Shown: positions 10,101-19,883 of the stretch, piece after piece
How positions within the stretch are numbered: position 1 is the stretch's first letter
Layout: the number at the start of each line of letters is the position of its first letter
DNA from: Limnohabitans sp. 103DPR2
Lineage (GTDB): Bacteria; Pseudomonadota; Gammaproteobacteria; Burkholderiales; Burkholderiaceae_C
Assembly (NCBI RefSeq): GCF_001412575.1
Contig: NZ_CP011834.1
Coordinates: 806,001-870,000, forward strand
Length of the DNA: 64,000 bases
Reading direction: 5' to 3'
Program-made: the position numbers and the translations under genes
Notes under the pieces: model-generated
Seen by the model: the letters and a program-made list of their open reading frames with translations, nothing else
What the model was told of the DNA's origin: nothing
Database searches by the model: none

Positions 10101-11066
10101 CCACCGGCCAGCATTGGGGCAGCGCCTATCAAAGAGCAAGTGATTCACTTCATCAACAAGAAGATGCCAGGTGGTTTGCCCAAGAAAACGGCTCGCGCTT
10201 TGCTTGACATTGAAGATCAAGATTACGTGCCGATCATTCGCAACCCAAAGGCCACCACCCCCGAAACAGAGGCGGTGTTTTACTTCCCCGGTTGCGGCTC
10301 GGAACGCTTGTTCAGCCAGGTCGGCTTGGCCACGCAGGCCATGCTCTGGCACACCGGCGTGCAAACTGTTTTACCGCCAGGTTACTTGTGCTGCGGCTAC
10401 CCGCAAAAGGGCAGTGGTCAGTTTGACAAGGCCGAGAAAATCATCACCGACAACCGCGTGTTGTTCCACCGCGTGGCCAACACCCTGAACTACCTCGACA
10501 TCAAAACGGTGGTGGTCAGCTGCGGTACCTGCTACGACCAATTGCAAGGCTACGAGTTTGACAAGATCTTCCCTGGCTGCCGCATTGTGGACATTCACGA
10601 GTACCTGCTTGAAAAGGGCATGACGCTGAACAACAACGGCGCCTACCTGTACCACGACCCTTGCCACAGTCCGATGAAGTTGCAAGACCCCATGAAGACC
10701 GTCAAATCTTTGTTGGGCCCGCAAGTCCTCAAGTCAGATCGTTGCTGCGGAGAGTCAGGCACCTTGGGTGTGACGCGTCCCGACATCGCTACGCAAGTTC
10801 GCTTCCGCAAGGAAGAAGAAATTCGCAAGAGTGAAACGCAAATGCGTGACGCTGGCATGGTGGGCGCCAAAGACAACATCAAGGTGTTGACCAGCTGCCC
10901 AAGCTGCTTGCAGGGCTTGTCGCGTTACGGTGACGATTTGCAAAATGGCTTGCTAGAAGCCGACTACATCGTGGTTGAAATGGCCAAGCACATTTTGGGC
11001 GACCAGTGGATGCCCGAGTATGTGGCTGCCGCCAATGCGGGTGGCATTGAACGCGTTTTGGTTTAA
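7194..11066 (+). CDS. Large FAD-linked oxidase / Fe-S oxidoreductase (DUF3683)
   Basis: A 1290-residue fusion. Order: N-terminal DUF3683 region (about 1-130); FAD-binding type-4 domain with [15 protein letters not shown] near residue 211; FAD-oxidase C-terminal domain with [14 protein letters not shown] and [14 protein letters not shown]; two 4Fe-4S motifs ([11 protein letters not shown] near 821 and [12 protein letters not shown]); then a GlpC/HdrB-like CCG domain with [20 protein letters not shown] and CCGESG (about 1065-1185). The architecture combines GlcD/D-lactate dehydrogenase and GlcF parts, so oxidation of a 2-hydroxy acid with electrons passed to the quinone pool is likely; the substrate is not known. 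There is no signal peptide or membrane segment. It leads DUF971 and the ubi genes. Confidence 0.9.
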   Translation: MNAPTTLQHLLQADDSSPRLREIPYNYTSFSDREIVIRLLGSRAWDLLNQLRDERRTGRSARMLYEVLGDIWVVQRNPYLQDDLLDNPDRRKLLVEALQHRLGEVQKRRTPDADALRDGLVGELLVLAKQAVASFDQTFTAMATLRRKSQKALGKLTAKDNIKFDALSRVSHVTDATDWRVEYPFVVLTPDTEAEMANLVKGCFTLGLTIIPRGGGTGYTGGAVPLTWNSAVINTEKLEAMSGIEMVKLPGLDKEVPTLWTEVGVVTQRVTDAAERAGWVFAVDPTSAEASCIGGNIAMNAGGKKAVLWGTALDNLASWRMVTPDAQWLEVTRLGHNLGKIHDVEVASFELKYFEANGTTLVREERLDIPGTVFRKEGLGKDVTDKFLAGLPGVQKEGCDGLITSARWVLHRMPDHTRTVCMEFFGNAKDAVPSIVEIKDFMFAEQKRSGVLLAGLEHLDDRYLRAVGYTTKSKRGGFPKMVLLADIAGDNADDVAKVTSEVVRIANSRSGEGFIAISPEARKKFWQDRKKTAAISRHTNAFKVNEDVVIPLPRMAEYTDGIERINIELSMRNKIKLCNELELFLSKGNLPLGKDDDTSEIASAELLEDRVAQALAVVRDVRDLWQGWLQGVETLFPQLQDHTLRASWKTQIKAPFQTIFSGAAFQPIFDECVAIHKRVLKGRVWVALHMHAGDGNVHTNIPVNSDDYDMLQTAHEAVSRIMVLARSLEGVISGEHGIGITKLEFLSDAELKPFADYKQRIDPEGRFNKGKLMRHVAGPEGMEIQADLTNAYTPSFGLMGHESLIMQQSDIGAIADSVKDCLRCGKCKPVCATHVPRANLLYSPRNKILATSLLVEAFLYEEQTRRGVSIKHWQEFEDVADHCTVCHKCLTPCPVKIDFGDVSMNMRNLLRKMGQKTFRPGNAAAMFMLNATNPETIKLARAGMVGVGMKVQRFAHDLLKTFARKQTKAPPASIGAAPIKEQVIHFINKKMPGGLPKKTARALLDIEDQDYVPIIRNPKATTPETEAVFYFPGCGSERLFSQVGLATQAMLWHTGVQTVLPPGYLCCGYPQKGSGQFDKAEKIITDNRVLFHRVANTLNYLDIKTVVVSCGTCYDQLQGYEFDKIFPGCRIVDIHEYLLEKGMTLNNNGAYLYHDPCHSPMKLQDPMKTVKSLLGPQVLKSDRCCGESGTLGVTRPDIATQVRFRKEEEIRKSETQMRDAGMVGAKDNIKVLTSCPSCLQGLSRYGDDLQNGLLEADYIVVEMAKHILGDQWMPEYVAAANAGGIERVLV

Positions 11067-11078
11067 AGAAAGCATCGC

Positions 11079-11495
11079 ATGGCCGGATTGATAGCAGGCG
11101 CTCCAACGCCAGAGGCCTTGACCCTTCATGGTCAAAGCAAAGCCTTGGAAATCAGTTTTTCGGATGGCAAAACTTTCCGAATTCCTTTCGAGTTGATGCG
11201 CGTTTATTCACCCTCGGCCGAAGTGCAAGGTCATGGTCCTGGCCAAGAGGTCTTGCAAACAGGCAAGCGCGACGTGGACGTTGTGGAGCTGGCGCAAGTT
11301 GGCAATTACGCCGTGCAACCGACCTTTTCTGACGGTCACAACAGTGGCATTTTTTCCTGGGATTACTTGTACTTCTTAGGGTCCGAACAAGACCAACTTT
11401 GGACCCAGTACAACGAACGCTTGCTGGCTGCTGGTGCGCAGCGAGACGATCCCATGCCCGTGGCTGCAGCTGGCGCTTGCGGTCATTCACATTGA
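11079..11495 (+). CDS. DUF971 protein
   Basis: A 138-residue protein of the DUF971 family (gamma-butyrobetaine hydroxylase-like N-terminal domain), with the conserved [20 protein letters not shown] and the [19 protein letters not shown] block. Stand-alone members are usual next to ubiE in betaproteobacteria, but their role is unproven. The C-terminal tail ends CGHSH, a possible metal ligand set. It begins 12 bases after the flavoprotein and ends 13 bases before ubiE, so it is probably in the same operon. Confidence 0.9.
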   Translation: MAGLIAGAPTPEALTLHGQSKALEISFSDGKTFRIPFELMRVYSPSAEVQGHGPGQEVLQTGKRDVDVVELAQVGNYAVQPTFSDGHNSGIFSWDYLYFLGSEQDQLWTQYNERLLAAGAQRDDPMPVAAAGACGHSH

Positions 11496-11508
11496 AGAGA
11501 ACGACATC

Positions 11509-12240
11509 ATGAGCTCGACCCATTTCGGTTTCAAAACGGTTGACGAAAAGGAAAAAGCCAAACACGTGCGTGGCGTGTTTGACTCCGTGGCTTCCAAATA
11601 CGATGTCATGAACGACTTGATGTCGGCCGGCTTGCACCGCGTCTGGAAGGCCTACACCGTGCAGGTGGCCAATTTGAAAGAGGGCGATCAAGTGCTGGAC
11701 ATTGCCGGTGGCACGGGCGATCTGTCGCTGGCCTTTTCCAAAAAAGTGGGTGCCACAGGCCGAGTGGTTCACACCGACATCAATGAAGCCATGTTGCGGA
11801 CAGGCCGCGACAGGCTGGTCAATGAGGGTGTGGTGTTGCCCACCTTGGTGTGTGATGCCGAAAAACTGCCATTTCCCAATGACCATTTCAACGTGGTCAG
11901 CGTGGCCTTTGGATTGCGCAACATGACCCACAAAGATGCAGCGCTCCAAGAAATGTGCCGCGTCTTAAAACCGGGCGGCAAGTTGCTGGTGTTGGAGTTT
12001 TCCAAAGTGGCCAAACCCCTTGAGAAAGCCTACGACTGGTACTCTTTCAATGTGCTGCCCAAGCTGGGCAAGTGGGTGGCTGGTGACGATGCCAGTTACC
12101 GCTATTTGGCTGAATCCATTCGCATGCATCCCAGTCAAGAAGAGCTGAAAGCCCTTATGAAAAATGCCGGATTTGGACACGTCGATTTTCACAATTTGAG
12201 TGCAGGGGTGGTAGCCTTGCATGTCGGCATTAAATGCTGA
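11509..12240 (+). CDS. ubiE: Ubiquinone/menaquinone C-methyltransferase
   Basis: SAM-dependent methyltransferase for the C-methylation of 2-polyprenyl-6-methoxy-1,4-benzoquinol in ubiquinone synthesis. The 243 residues include the N-terminal [20 protein letters not shown] block, SAM motif [14 protein letters not shown], the [10 protein letters not shown] motif and LLVLEFSK, all typical of UbiE. I chose the ATG at 11509 (MSSTHFGFK) over the upstream in-frame start at 11434, which lies inside DUF971; GAAGAGAA is the likely ribosome-binding site. Confidence 0.96.
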   Translation: MSSTHFGFKTVDEKEKAKHVRGVFDSVASKYDVMNDLMSAGLHRVWKAYTVQVANLKEGDQVLDIAGGTGDLSLAFSKKVGATGRVVHTDINEAMLRTGRDRLVNEGVVLPTLVCDAEKLPFPNDHFNVVSVAFGLRNMTHKDAALQEMCRVLKPGGKLLVLEFSKVAKPLEKAYDWYSFNVLPKLGKWVAGDDASYRYLAESIRMHPSQEELKALMKNAGFGHVDFHNLSAGVVALHVGIKC

Positions 12241-12270
12241 CGGTTTTTTTCTGAATTTGTCGGAGACAAA

Positions 12271-13290
12271 GTGAATAAATTTCTAAGCATCGCATTGACA
12301 CTGGTATTGACCTTGGGCGCTTTGAACGCCGAAGCTGCACGCCGATTGGGCGGTGGCAAATCTGTGGGTCAACAATCTGGCAACGTTACACAGCGTGAGG
12401 CCGTGAAGCCGGCTGCGCCTGCAGCGGCACCTACGCAAGCGGCGGCCCCTGCCAAACCCGCAACGCCTACAGCAGCGCCAGCACCTGCACCTGCAAAACG
12501 TCCTTGGGGCGCCATGTTGGGTGGCTTGGCCGCTGGCTTGGGTCTGGCCTGGCTGGCACACAGCTTGGGCATGGGTGAAGCGTTTGGCAACATGCTGATG
12601 TTTGCATTGTTGGCCATGGTGGCTGTGGCGGTCATCGGTTATTTCTTGCGTTCACGCGGCAAAAATACTTCTCAAGATGGCCTGGCTTATCAAGGAGCCG
12701 GCAATACGCCCGATACGCCCGTCACCTTGCGCCAGTACAACCCTGAAAAAGTGGGCAATGATGCGTCTGCCCGTCCTTGGGAAGGACAACAAACAGCCTT
12801 TGACAGCACCCCCGAAGCCAACCCCCAAACAGGTGGCTCCATGATTGGTTCTGCCATTGGTGGTTCTGTGCCCAACGCCCTGCAAGGTTCGCAAACATGG
12901 GGTGTACCTGCCGGCTTCGACAGCGAGAACTTTGTGGAAGCGGCCAAGCGCAACTTCATCACCTTGCAAGACGCATGGGACCGTGCAGACATGGGCTCTT
13001 TGCGCGCCATGATGACCGACGGCATGCTGTCAGAAATCAAGAGCCAATTGGCCGAGCGTGAAGCCAACTTCCCAGGCCAACCCAACAAAACCGAAGTGGT
13101 CAAGTTGGACGCCTTGTTGCTGGGCATTGAAGAGTTGCCAGACGCGTACATGGCCAGCGTGGAGTTCAATGGTGTCATCCGCGAAGAAGCCGATGCTGCA
13201 CCCAGCCCCTTCCGTGAAGTTTGGAACATGACCAAGCCCAAAAACGGCGACAGCGGTTGGCTGGTGGCAGGTGTTCAAGCCCTGCAATAA
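12271..13290 (+). CDS. Tim44-like domain protein
   Basis: A 339-residue envelope protein. A signal peptide or anchor (MNKFLSIALTLVLTLGALNAEA) is followed by an Ala/Pro-rich linker (about residues 45-75), two hydrophobic segments (about 80-100 and 107-125), and a C-terminal Tim44-like domain with FVEAAKRNFITLQDAWDRADMGSLRAMMTDGM. The start is GTG at 12271, preceded by GGAGACAAA. It sits between ubiE and ubiJ-ubiB, an order seen widely in betaproteobacteria; a link to ubiquinone synthesis is possible but not shown. Confidence 0.9.
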   Translation: MNKFLSIALTLVLTLGALNAEAARRLGGGKSVGQQSGNVTQREAVKPAAPAAAPTQAAAPAKPATPTAAPAPAPAKRPWGAMLGGLAAGLGLAWLAHSLGMGEAFGNMLMFALLAMVAVAVIGYFLRSRGKNTSQDGLAYQGAGNTPDTPVTLRQYNPEKVGNDASARPWEGQQTAFDSTPEANPQTGGSMIGSAIGGSVPNALQGSQTWGVPAGFDSENFVEAAKRNFITLQDAWDRADMGSLRAMMTDGMLSEIKSQLAEREANFPGQPNKTEVVKLDALLLGIEELPDAYMASVEFNGVIREEADAAPSPFREVWNMTKPKNGDSGWLVAGVQALQ

Positions 13291-13306
13291 ATTCAGGACT
13301 ATCTAG

Positions 13307-13338
13307 CCCGAAATGCTGGCAGAAGCCGGCCTTTCGGG
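13307..13338 (+). terminator. Hairpin between the Tim44-like gene and ubiJ
   Basis: CCCGAAA (13307-13313) pairs with TTTCGGG (13332-13338), with an imperfect inner stem CTGGC/GCCGG. There is no T-run after it, so intrinsic termination would be weak; it may instead be an mRNA-stabilising structure ahead of ubiJ. Confidence 0.45.
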
Positions 13339-13352
13339 AATAATTGGGGACT

Positions 13353-13874
13353 ATGGCAACACAGTCCCCTTTTTCTTTGGTGAGCGACGCGATCACCCAA
13401 TTTGCAACCCAAACTCGGCCGCCCGCTTGGGTGGTCGATGAGACCCTCAATCGGGTGGTTTTGTTTTTAAATCACGTCATCAGCCGTGAACCGGAAGCGC
13501 AAAATCGATTGGCCCGTCAAAAGGGCCGCTGCATTCAGTTGCAATGGCAAGACAAACTGATTCAACTGACGCCTACACCGGCTGGCATGTTTGAACGCGT
13601 GAATGGTCAGCGTACAGATTTGAAGCTCACATTGACCGATGCATCCCCCTTCGACATGGCCGCTACTGTTCTCAAAGGTGAAAAGCCTGGCGTGCATGTT
13701 GAAGGCGATGTGCAGTTGGCCGCCGAAGTCAATTGGCTGATCGATCATGTGCGATGGGACGTGACCGAAGACCTCTCCTATTGGTTGGGCGATGCGGCCG
13801 CTCACACGCTGGTTGGCATGGGCAAGCAAGCAGTGCAAGCCATCCAACAATTTGCACGCAAGGCCGCATCATGA
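13353..13874 (+). CDS. ubiJ: Ubiquinone biosynthesis accessory factor UbiJ (SCP2 domain)
   Basis: A 173-residue SCP2-like lipid-binding protein that, with UbiK, supports aerobic ubiquinone synthesis and is thought to bind hydrophobic intermediates. The central segment ([16 protein letters not shown] through [16 protein letters not shown]) fits the SCP2 fold, and the C-terminal region is helical. I use the ATG at 13353 (MATQSPFSL); a TTG nine bases earlier is also in frame but has no better ribosome-binding site. The stop overlaps the ubiB ATG (ATGA), indicating coupling. Confidence 0.9.
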   Translation: MATQSPFSLVSDAITQFATQTRPPAWVVDETLNRVVLFLNHVISREPEAQNRLARQKGRCIQLQWQDKLIQLTPTPAGMFERVNGQRTDLKLTLTDASPFDMAATVLKGEKPGVHVEGDVQLAAEVNWLIDHVRWDVTEDLSYWLGDAAAHTLVGMGKQAVQAIQQFARKAAS

Positions 13875-15442
13875 ACCGCTTCCTTCGCGGCAGCTTCATT
13901 GTTTGGACGGTTTGGCGCTATGGCCTGCACGAAATGGTTTTGTCCAATTTCAAGCAGCCCTTGTTGCGCGTGTTGGCGCACCTGTTGAGTTTGGGTCGTT
14001 CGCATACCAAGCCCCGCGGTGAGCGTTTGCGTTTGGCTTTGGAAGGCTTGGGGCCAATTTTTGTCAAATTTGGACAAGTGATGTCGACGCGGCGCGACTT
14101 GTTGCCAGAAGACATTGCTGAAGAGTTGGCCAAGTTGCAAGACCGGGTGCCACCTTTCAGCTCTGACATTGCTGTGGCCACCATTGAGCGGGCCTTTGGC
14201 CGTTCGGTGTCTGAGATTTTTGAGTCCTTTGACCGAGTGCCTGTCGCCAGCGCCTCGATTGCGCAAGTGCATTTTGCGTTGTTGAAAGACAAGACAGGGA
14301 CTGTTCAAGAAGTGGCGGTCAAAGTCTTGCGCCCCAACATGTTGCCCGCCATTGAAAAAGACCTGAGCTTGATGCGCATGATGGCAGGTTGGCTCGAGAA
14401 AGTCAGTGCAGACGGTAAACGTTTAAAGCCGCGCGAAGTGGTGGCCGAGTTTGACAAACATTTGCACGATGAATTGGACTTGGTGCGCGAAGCTGCCAAT
14501 GCTGCGCAGTTGCGCCGCAACATGCAAAGCTTGAATTTGGTGTTGATCCCCGAAATGTATTGGGACTATTGCCATCCTGAAGTGATCGTCATGGAGCGCA
14601 TGAAGGGCTTGCCCATCAGTCAAGTAGACGCATTGCGCAGTGCCGGTGTCGACATTCCGCAACTGGCCAAAGATGGCGTGACGATTTTTTTCACGCAGGT
14701 TTTTCGCGATGGATTTTTTCACGCCGACATGCATCCAGGCAATATCCAGGTCAGCGTGGAACCTGAAAGCTTGGGGCGCTACATCTCCTTAGACTTTGGC
14801 ATTGTGGGCACGCTCACCGAATTTGACAAAGAATATTTGACGCAAAACTTCAGCGCTTTTTTCCGGCGCGATTACAAACGTGTGGCCGAATTGCACATCG
14901 AGTCTGGCTGGGTGCCCAGCACCACGCGCGTTGATGAGTTGGAGTCGGCCATTCGCTCTGTGTGCGAGCCTTACTTCGACAGACCCCTCAAGGAAATTTC
15001 ATTGGGCATGGTGCTCATGCGTTTGTTCCAAACGTCGCGGCGCTTCAATGTTGAAATTCAACCGCAGTTGGTGCTGCTCCAAAAAACCTTGCTCAACATT
15101 GAAGGTTTGGGACGTCAATTAGACCCAGAGCTCGATTTGTGGAACACGGCCAAGCCCTTCCTAGAGCAGTGGATGATTGACCAAGTGGGCCCTAAGCGTT
15201 TCATTCAGCAATTGCGCGAGCAAGCCCCTCAATACGCCAAAATCTTGCCTCAACTGCCTCGGTTGATGCATGACTATTTGAAACAAACCACCGCCAGTGC
15301 GCATGAGCGAAATCAACTGGCAGCCCTCTTGGCTGAGCAGCAACGCACCAACCGACTGTTGCAAGCCATTGTGTATGTGGTGATTGGTTTTGTGTCCACC
15401 CTCATCGTGCTTCAAGCACTCGAAAGATTCCAACAAATCTAA
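13871..15442 (+). CDS. ubiB: Ubiquinone biosynthesis regulatory kinase-like ATPase
   Basis: ABC1/ADCK-family atypical kinase required for ubiquinone synthesis, membrane associated. The 523 residues contain the family KxGQ motif ([16 protein letters not shown]), the nucleotide-binding lysine in [10 protein letters not shown], the catalytic [10 protein letters not shown] and the DFG-like SLDFGIVG, with C-terminal hydrophobic helices ([16 protein letters not shown]). The start is the ATG at 13871 overlapping the ubiJ stop; the frame is open upstream only inside ubiJ. Confidence 0.96.
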   Translation: MNRFLRGSFIVWTVWRYGLHEMVLSNFKQPLLRVLAHLLSLGRSHTKPRGERLRLALEGLGPIFVKFGQVMSTRRDLLPEDIAEELAKLQDRVPPFSSDIAVATIERAFGRSVSEIFESFDRVPVASASIAQVHFALLKDKTGTVQEVAVKVLRPNMLPAIEKDLSLMRMMAGWLEKVSADGKRLKPREVVAEFDKHLHDELDLVREAANAAQLRRNMQSLNLVLIPEMYWDYCHPEVIVMERMKGLPISQVDALRSAGVDIPQLAKDGVTIFFTQVFRDGFFHADMHPGNIQVSVEPESLGRYISLDFGIVGTLTEFDKEYLTQNFSAFFRRDYKRVAELHIESGWVPSTTRVDELESAIRSVCEPYFDRPLKEISLGMVLMRLFQTSRRFNVEIQPQLVLLQKTLLNIEGLGRQLDPELDLWNTAKPFLEQWMIDQVGPKRFIQQLREQAPQYAKILPQLPRLMHDYLKQTTASAHERNQLAALLAEQQRTNRLLQAIVYVVIGFVSTLIVLQALERFQQI

Positions 15443-15453
15443 GGAGCGTTGTT

Positions 15454-16902
15454 GTGTTGTTGACTTTGGTCATTGCCTATTTACTGATCACCATTGCCAT
15501 TGGTTTGGTGGCCGCCAAGCGCGTTAAAAGTTCTGCTGACTTTGCCATTGCAGGTCGACATCTGCCTTTGGCCATGATTGTCACCACCACCTTTGCCACC
15601 TGGTTTGGTTCCGAAACAGTGTTGGGAATTCCAGCCAAGTTTGTCAACAGTGGCTTGAATGGTGTGGTGGAAGATCCCTTTGGTGCGGGCAGTTGTTTGA
15701 TTTTGGTGGGCGTATTTTTTGCCGCCAAGTTGTACCGCATGAACTTGTTGACCATCAGTGACTATTACCGCGAGCGTTATGGTCGCACGGTTGAGGTTTT
15801 GTGTTCCATCATCATCATGGTCAGTTACTTGGGTTGGGTCTCAGCCCAAGTGACCGCCCTCGGTTTGGTTTTCAATCTGTTGTCCGGCGGTGTGGTCAGC
15901 ATGCCCATGGGCATGGCCATTGGGGTGGTCTCGGTATTGGCCTACACCTTGTTTGGCGGTATGTGGTCAGTGGCCATCACCGACTTCATTCAAATGATCA
16001 TATTGGTGGTGGGTTTGGCCACCTTGGCCATTTTTGCAGGTAACCAAGCGGGTGGCGCTGACAAGGTGATTGCATTGGCGGTCAGTCAAGACATGTTCAA
16101 GTTCTTGCCAGAGCCTGAGCTGAAAGAGATCTTGTTCTTTGTGGCTGCGGCCATCACCATCATGTTTGGTTCGATTCCCCAGCAAGACGTGTTTCAACGG
16201 GTCATGTCGGCCAACAGCCTGGGCGCAGCCACCAAGGGCCCCATCATTGGCGGCATTTGCTACATCTTGTTTGCCTTTGTGCCGATGTTCTTGGTGGTCA
16301 GTGCGTTGATCATCATGCCCGAGAAGGCGGCTCAACTCATCAAAGAGGATCCCCAAAAGGTCTTGCCCACTTTGGTGATGGAGCAAATGCCATTTGTCAT
16401 GCAAGTCTTGTTCTTTGGCGCTTTGTTGTCGGCCATCAAATCGTGTGCTTCGGCCACCTTGCTAGCCCCCAGCGTCACTTTCACAGAAAACATTTGGCGT
16501 CAATTCTTCCCGCACCAAGGCGACAAGCAGGCCTTGTTGGCCATGCGCATCACGGTCTTGGTGTTCAGTGGCTTGGTCCTGACCTATGCCATCTTGATGC
16601 AAGGCAGTTCCATTTACGACATGGTCTCTGGTGCCTACCAAGTGACCTTGGTGGGCGCATTTGTTCCCTTGGTGTTTGGCCTTTATTGGTCCAAGGCAAC
16701 GACCCAAGGCGCCATTTTTGCCATCGTTTTGGGACTTTTGGCATGGCTCTTGTTCCTCATGACCCCCGCAGGCGAAGAGTTTCCGGCCCAATTGGCCGGT
16801 GTGTTGGCCAGCTTGACTGGCATGTTGGTGGGCTCTCTAGGCCCGCAAGCCCTCAGAAACAAGCACGGTGCACACCATGCACTGGCAGGCACCCGCCTAT
16901 AA
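15454..16902 (+). CDS. Sodium:solute symporter
   Basis: A 482-residue transporter of the SSS (PutP/PanF) family with about thirteen membrane helices. Recognisable blocks are SADFAIAGRHLPLAM at the N-terminus, ATWFGSETVLGIP and FGSIPQQDVFQRVMSA. The substrate cannot be read from sequence; candidates are carboxylates, amino acids or pantothenate. The start is GTG at 15454 behind a clear AAGGAG (15441-15446), 11 bases after ubiB. Nothing in the surroundings points to a substrate. Confidence 0.92.
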   Translation: MLLTLVIAYLLITIAIGLVAAKRVKSSADFAIAGRHLPLAMIVTTTFATWFGSETVLGIPAKFVNSGLNGVVEDPFGAGSCLILVGVFFAAKLYRMNLLTISDYYRERYGRTVEVLCSIIIMVSYLGWVSAQVTALGLVFNLLSGGVVSMPMGMAIGVVSVLAYTLFGGMWSVAITDFIQMIILVVGLATLAIFAGNQAGGADKVIALAVSQDMFKFLPEPELKEILFFVAAAITIMFGSIPQQDVFQRVMSANSLGAATKGPIIGGICYILFAFVPMFLVVSALIIMPEKAAQLIKEDPQKVLPTLVMEQMPFVMQVLFFGALLSAIKSCASATLLAPSVTFTENIWRQFFPHQGDKQALLAMRITVLVFSGLVLTYAILMQGSSIYDMVSGAYQVTLVGAFVPLVFGLYWSKATTQGAIFAIVLGLLAWLLFLMTPAGEEFPAQLAGVLASLTGMLVGSLGPQALRNKHGAHHALAGTRL

Positions 16903-16903
16903 T
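16898..16903 (+). promoter_or_regulatory. Candidate -10 element for the fmdB-aspS run
   Basis: A perfect TATAAT overlaps the stop codon of the symporter gene and lies 36 bases before the FmdB-like ATG. No clear -35 hexamer is seen at 16-18 bases, so the call is tentative. Confidence 0.3.
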
Positions 16904-16939
16904 TGAGGGTTTTGTGAATTCCACGCGAGAACCTTCAAC

Positions 16940-17269
16940 ATGCCCATCTACGCTTACAAGTGTGATTCCTGTGGCCATGCCAAGGATGTATTGCAAAAAA
17001 TGTCAGACGACCCTCTGACAAAATGCCCTTCCTGTGGCGCGCCCACTTTCAATAAACAGCTCACTGCCGCTGGTTTTCAGCTCAAAGGCAATGGCTGGTA
17101 TGCCACCGACTTTAAAGGCGGCTCTTCTGGCACGTCTGCGCCTGCTGTGGCGGGCGCAGGAGCCGGTGCTGCCTCAACATCTTCCGATGCAGGCGGTTCG
17201 ACGCCCTCTGCCGAACCGAGTGCTTCGGCTGCGCCAGCGGCTTGCGGTGCTTCTTGTGCCTGTCACTGA
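16940..17269 (+). CDS. FmdB-family zinc ribbon protein
   Basis: A 109-residue protein starting with the FmdB zinc-ribbon (MPIYAYKCDSCGHAKDVLQK, then TKCPSCGAPTFNKQLTAAGF), i.e. two CxxC pairs. An Ala/Ser/Gly-rich linker follows, and the tail is Cys/His rich (ACGASCACH). Members are often called putative regulatory proteins, but the function is unknown. It leads a short run with the DUF502 gene and aspS; the same three-gene order is common in betaproteobacteria. Confidence 0.9.
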   Translation: MPIYAYKCDSCGHAKDVLQKMSDDPLTKCPSCGAPTFNKQLTAAGFQLKGNGWYATDFKGGSSGTSAPAVAGAGAGAASTSSDAGGSTPSAEPSASAAPAACGASCACH

Positions 17270-17279
17270 GACCTGCTGA

Positions 17280-17966
17280 ATGAACTTGAAACTCCGCCAT
17301 TACTTCCTGACCGGCATGCTGGTTTGGCTGCCCATGGGTGTCACCGTGTGGCTGCTGACTTGGCTGGTGGGCACCATGGACGGTATTTTCTTGGCCGTTC
17401 TAGGAGCCTTGGACGCGATCATTCCTGGCATGCATTCGTTGGCCGACTCCTTGCGGCACGTGCCAGGTTTGGGTGTGGCCTTGGTGGCACTGGTTATTTT
17501 CGGCACGGGCGTCTTCGTGGCCAATATTTTTGGTCAATGGTGGTTGCGTCAATGGTCCAAAGTGATCACCCGCATTCCAGTGGTCAACAGCATTTACTCC
17601 AGCGTCAAACAAGTGGCCGACACTTTGTTTTCTGGCAGTGGCAACGCTTTTTCCAAAGCGCTGTTGGTGCAGTACCCTCATCAGGGCTCTTGGACCATCG
17701 CCTTTTTAACGGGTGCGCCGGGTGGCCAAGTGGCACGTCACTTGCCTGGCGATTGCGTCAGTGTGTATGTGCCCACCACGCCCAACCCTACGTCGGGCTT
17801 CTTTTTGATGATGCCGCGAAGCAGTGTGGTTGAGCTCGACATGAGTGTCGACGATGCGCTCAAGTACATCATCTCGATGGGTGTCGTGGTGCCGGGTGGC
17901 CCAGACGCTTTGCCCGTGAAGTCAGTTGCCGACAACACTCAGCCTGCTTCTTCAAATTCTCTGTAA
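17280..17966 (+). CDS. DUF502 membrane protein
   Basis: A 228-residue inner-membrane protein of the DUF502 family. Two N-terminal membrane segments (YFLTGMLVWLPMGVTVWLLT and VALVALVIFGTGVFVANIFG) are followed by the conserved IPVVNSIYSSVKQVADTLF and a soluble C-terminal part with VSVYVPTTPNPTSGFFLMMP. The function is not established. It starts 10 bases after the FmdB-like gene. Confidence 0.9.
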   Translation: MNLKLRHYFLTGMLVWLPMGVTVWLLTWLVGTMDGIFLAVLGALDAIIPGMHSLADSLRHVPGLGVALVALVIFGTGVFVANIFGQWWLRQWSKVITRIPVVNSIYSSVKQVADTLFSGSGNAFSKALLVQYPHQGSWTIAFLTGAPGGQVARHLPGDCVSVYVPTTPNPTSGFFLMMPRSSVVELDMSVDDALKYIISMGVVVPGGPDALPVKSVADNTQPASSNSL

Positions 17967-17993
17967 GTGGGTTCAGACCCGCTTCAATTTTTC
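17966..17993 (+). terminator. Weak hairpin before aspS
   Basis: AGTGGGT (17966-17972) pairs with ACCCGCT (17977-17983) through seven base pairs including one G-U, loop TCAG, followed by TCAATTTTTC. It could be a weak intrinsic terminator or attenuator between the DUF502 gene and aspS. Confidence 0.4.
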
Positions 17994-18011
17994 AACTGAA
18001 AGATCCTCTCC

Positions 18012-19811
18012 ATGTCTATGCGTTCACACTACTGCGGTCTTGTCACCGAAGCCCTGATGGGCCAAACCGTCACTTTGTGCGGTTGGGTCAATCGCCGTCG
18101 TGACCACGGTGGCGTGATCTTCGTCGACGTGCGTGACCGTGAAGGTTATGTGCAAGTGGTGTGCGACCCCGATCGCGCCGACATGTTCAAAACCGCTGAA
18201 GGCTTGCGCAACGAGTTTTGCATTCAGATCAAAGGCTTGGTCCGTGCCCGTCCCGAAGGCACCACCAACGACAACCTCAAAAGCGGCAAGATCGAAATCT
18301 TGTGCCACGAACTGACGGTGCTCAACCCCTCGGTCACGCCGCCTTTCTTGTTGGACGACGACAACCTGTCTGAAACCACTCGCCTCACGCACCGCGTGCT
18401 GGACCTACGCCGTCCCTACATGCAAAACAACCTGATGCTGCGTTACAAAGTGGCCATGGAAGTGCGCAAGTTCTTGGACGAGAACGGCTTCATCGACATT
18501 GAAACCCCCATGCTGACCAAGAGCACGCCCGAAGGCGCGCGCGATTACTTGGTGCCAAGCCGTGTGCACGATGGTCAGTTCTTTGCGTTGCCCCAATCGC
18601 CTCAGTTGTTCAAGCAATTGTTGATGGTGGCCGGCTACGACCGTTACTACCAAATCACCAAGTGCTTCCGCGATGAAGACTTGCGCGCCGACCGTCAGCC
18701 CGAATTCACGCAGATTGATATTGAAACGTCCTTCTTGGGCGAGCAAGAAATCCGTGACATGTTCCAGGGCATGATCAGCAGCGTGTTCAAGAAAGTTTTG
18801 AACATCGACCTGGGCACCTTCCCTGTGATGGCTTACTCAGAAGCCATGCACCGCTTCGGCTCAGACAAGCCCGACTTGCGCGTCAAGTTGGAGTTCACAG
18901 AATTGACCGACATCATGGGTGATGTGGACTTCAAAGTGTTCAGCACACCTGCCACAACGCCTGGTGGTCGTGTGGTGGCCTTACGCGTACCCGGTGGTTC
19001 TGACATCAGCCGCGGCGAGATCGATGGTTACACCGAATTCGTCAAAATTTACGGCGCCAAAGGTTTGGCCTGGATCAAGGTCAACGAAGTGGCCAAAGGC
19101 CGCGACGGTTTGCAAAGCCCTATCGTGAAGAACTTGCACGATGCCGCCATTGCCGAAATTCTGAAACGCACCAACGCACAAGACGGCGACATCTTGTTCT
19201 TCGGTGCCGACAAAGCCAAAGTGGTCAACGATTCAATCGGTGCTTTGCGCCTCAAAATTGGCCACAGCGAATTCGCCAAAAAATCGGGTCTGTTTGAAGA
19301 CCGTTGGGCACCGATGTGGGTGGTTGATTTCCCCATGTTCGAATACGACGACGAGTCACAGCGTTACACCGCCGTGCACCACCCCTTCACAGCGCCCAAA
19401 GACGGCCACGAAGACTGGATGGTCACGGCACCCGAGAAGTGCATTGCCAAAGGCTATGACATGGTCTTGAACGGCTGGGAAATTGGCGGTGGCTCTGTGC
19501 GTATTCACCGCGCCGATGTCCAGCAAAAAGTGTTTGATGCTTTGAAGATCACACCCGAAGAAGCCCAACTCAAGTTTGGTTTCTTGCTGGACGCTTTGCA
19601 ATACGGCGCACCACCTCACGGCGGCTTGGCCTTTGGTTTGGACCGTATCATCACCTTGATGACCGGTGCCGAGTCCATTCGTGACGTGATTGCTTTCCCG
19701 AAAACACAACGTGCTCAGTGCTTGCTGACGCAAGCGCCAAGCCCTGTGGACGAAAAACAATTGCGCGAATTGCACATTCGTGTGCGCAACCCCGAAGCCG
19801 TCAAGGCTTAA
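18012..19811 (+). CDS. aspS: Aspartate-tRNA ligase
   Basis: Class IIb aminoacyl-tRNA synthetase charging tRNA-Asp (and, in organisms lacking AsnRS, probably tRNA-Asn). The 599 residues hold the N-terminal OB fold ([20 protein letters not shown]), class II motif 2 ([18 protein letters not shown]), the bacterial GAD insertion, and motif 3 ([15 protein letters not shown]). The ATG at 18012 follows AAAGATCC; a second ATG six bases on is also possible. A strong terminator follows immediately. Confidence 0.97.
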   Translation: MSMRSHYCGLVTEALMGQTVTLCGWVNRRRDHGGVIFVDVRDREGYVQVVCDPDRADMFKTAEGLRNEFCIQIKGLVRARPEGTTNDNLKSGKIEILCHELTVLNPSVTPPFLLDDDNLSETTRLTHRVLDLRRPYMQNNLMLRYKVAMEVRKFLDENGFIDIETPMLTKSTPEGARDYLVPSRVHDGQFFALPQSPQLFKQLLMVAGYDRYYQITKCFRDEDLRADRQPEFTQIDIETSFLGEQEIRDMFQGMISSVFKKVLNIDLGTFPVMAYSEAMHRFGSDKPDLRVKLEFTELTDIMGDVDFKVFSTPATTPGGRVVALRVPGGSDISRGEIDGYTEFVKIYGAKGLAWIKVNEVAKGRDGLQSPIVKNLHDAAIAEILKRTNAQDGDILFFGADKAKVVNDSIGALRLKIGHSEFAKKSGLFEDRWAPMWVVDFPMFEYDDESQRYTAVHHPFTAPKDGHEDWMVTAPEKCIAKGYDMVLNGWEIGGGSVRIHRADVQQKVFDALKITPEEAQLKFGFLLDALQYGAPPHGGLAFGLDRIITLMTGAESIRDVIAFPKTQRAQCLLTQAPSPVDEKQLRELHIRVRNPEAVKA

Positions 19812-19814
19812 AGC

Positions 19815-19841
19815 AAAAAGGCCGCATCAGCGGCCTTTTTT
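19815..19841. terminator. Bidirectional Rho-independent terminator
   Basis: A perfect 11-bp stem (AAAAAGGCCGC at 19815-19825 and its complement at 19830-19840) with loop ATCA. The T-run on the plus strand ends aspS, and the A-run becomes a T-run on the minus strand, so it can also end the convergent methyltransferase gene. Confidence 0.9.
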
Positions 19842-19883
19842 CATGAGGGCATGATGACCTCGTTCTGCTTGAAAGTGGTCAGA

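Noticed and set aside
8946..10364. 472-residue open frame on the minus strand
   Set aside because: It is entirely antisense to the DUF3683 flavoprotein, whose domains are unambiguous; the His/Gln/Val-rich composition is typical of an antisense shadow.
12400..12510. Repeat-like GCN-rich stretch (and 56150-56260)
   Set aside because: These are Ala/Pro low-complexity coding segments in the Tim44-like and secreted proteins, not tandem or CRISPR repeats.
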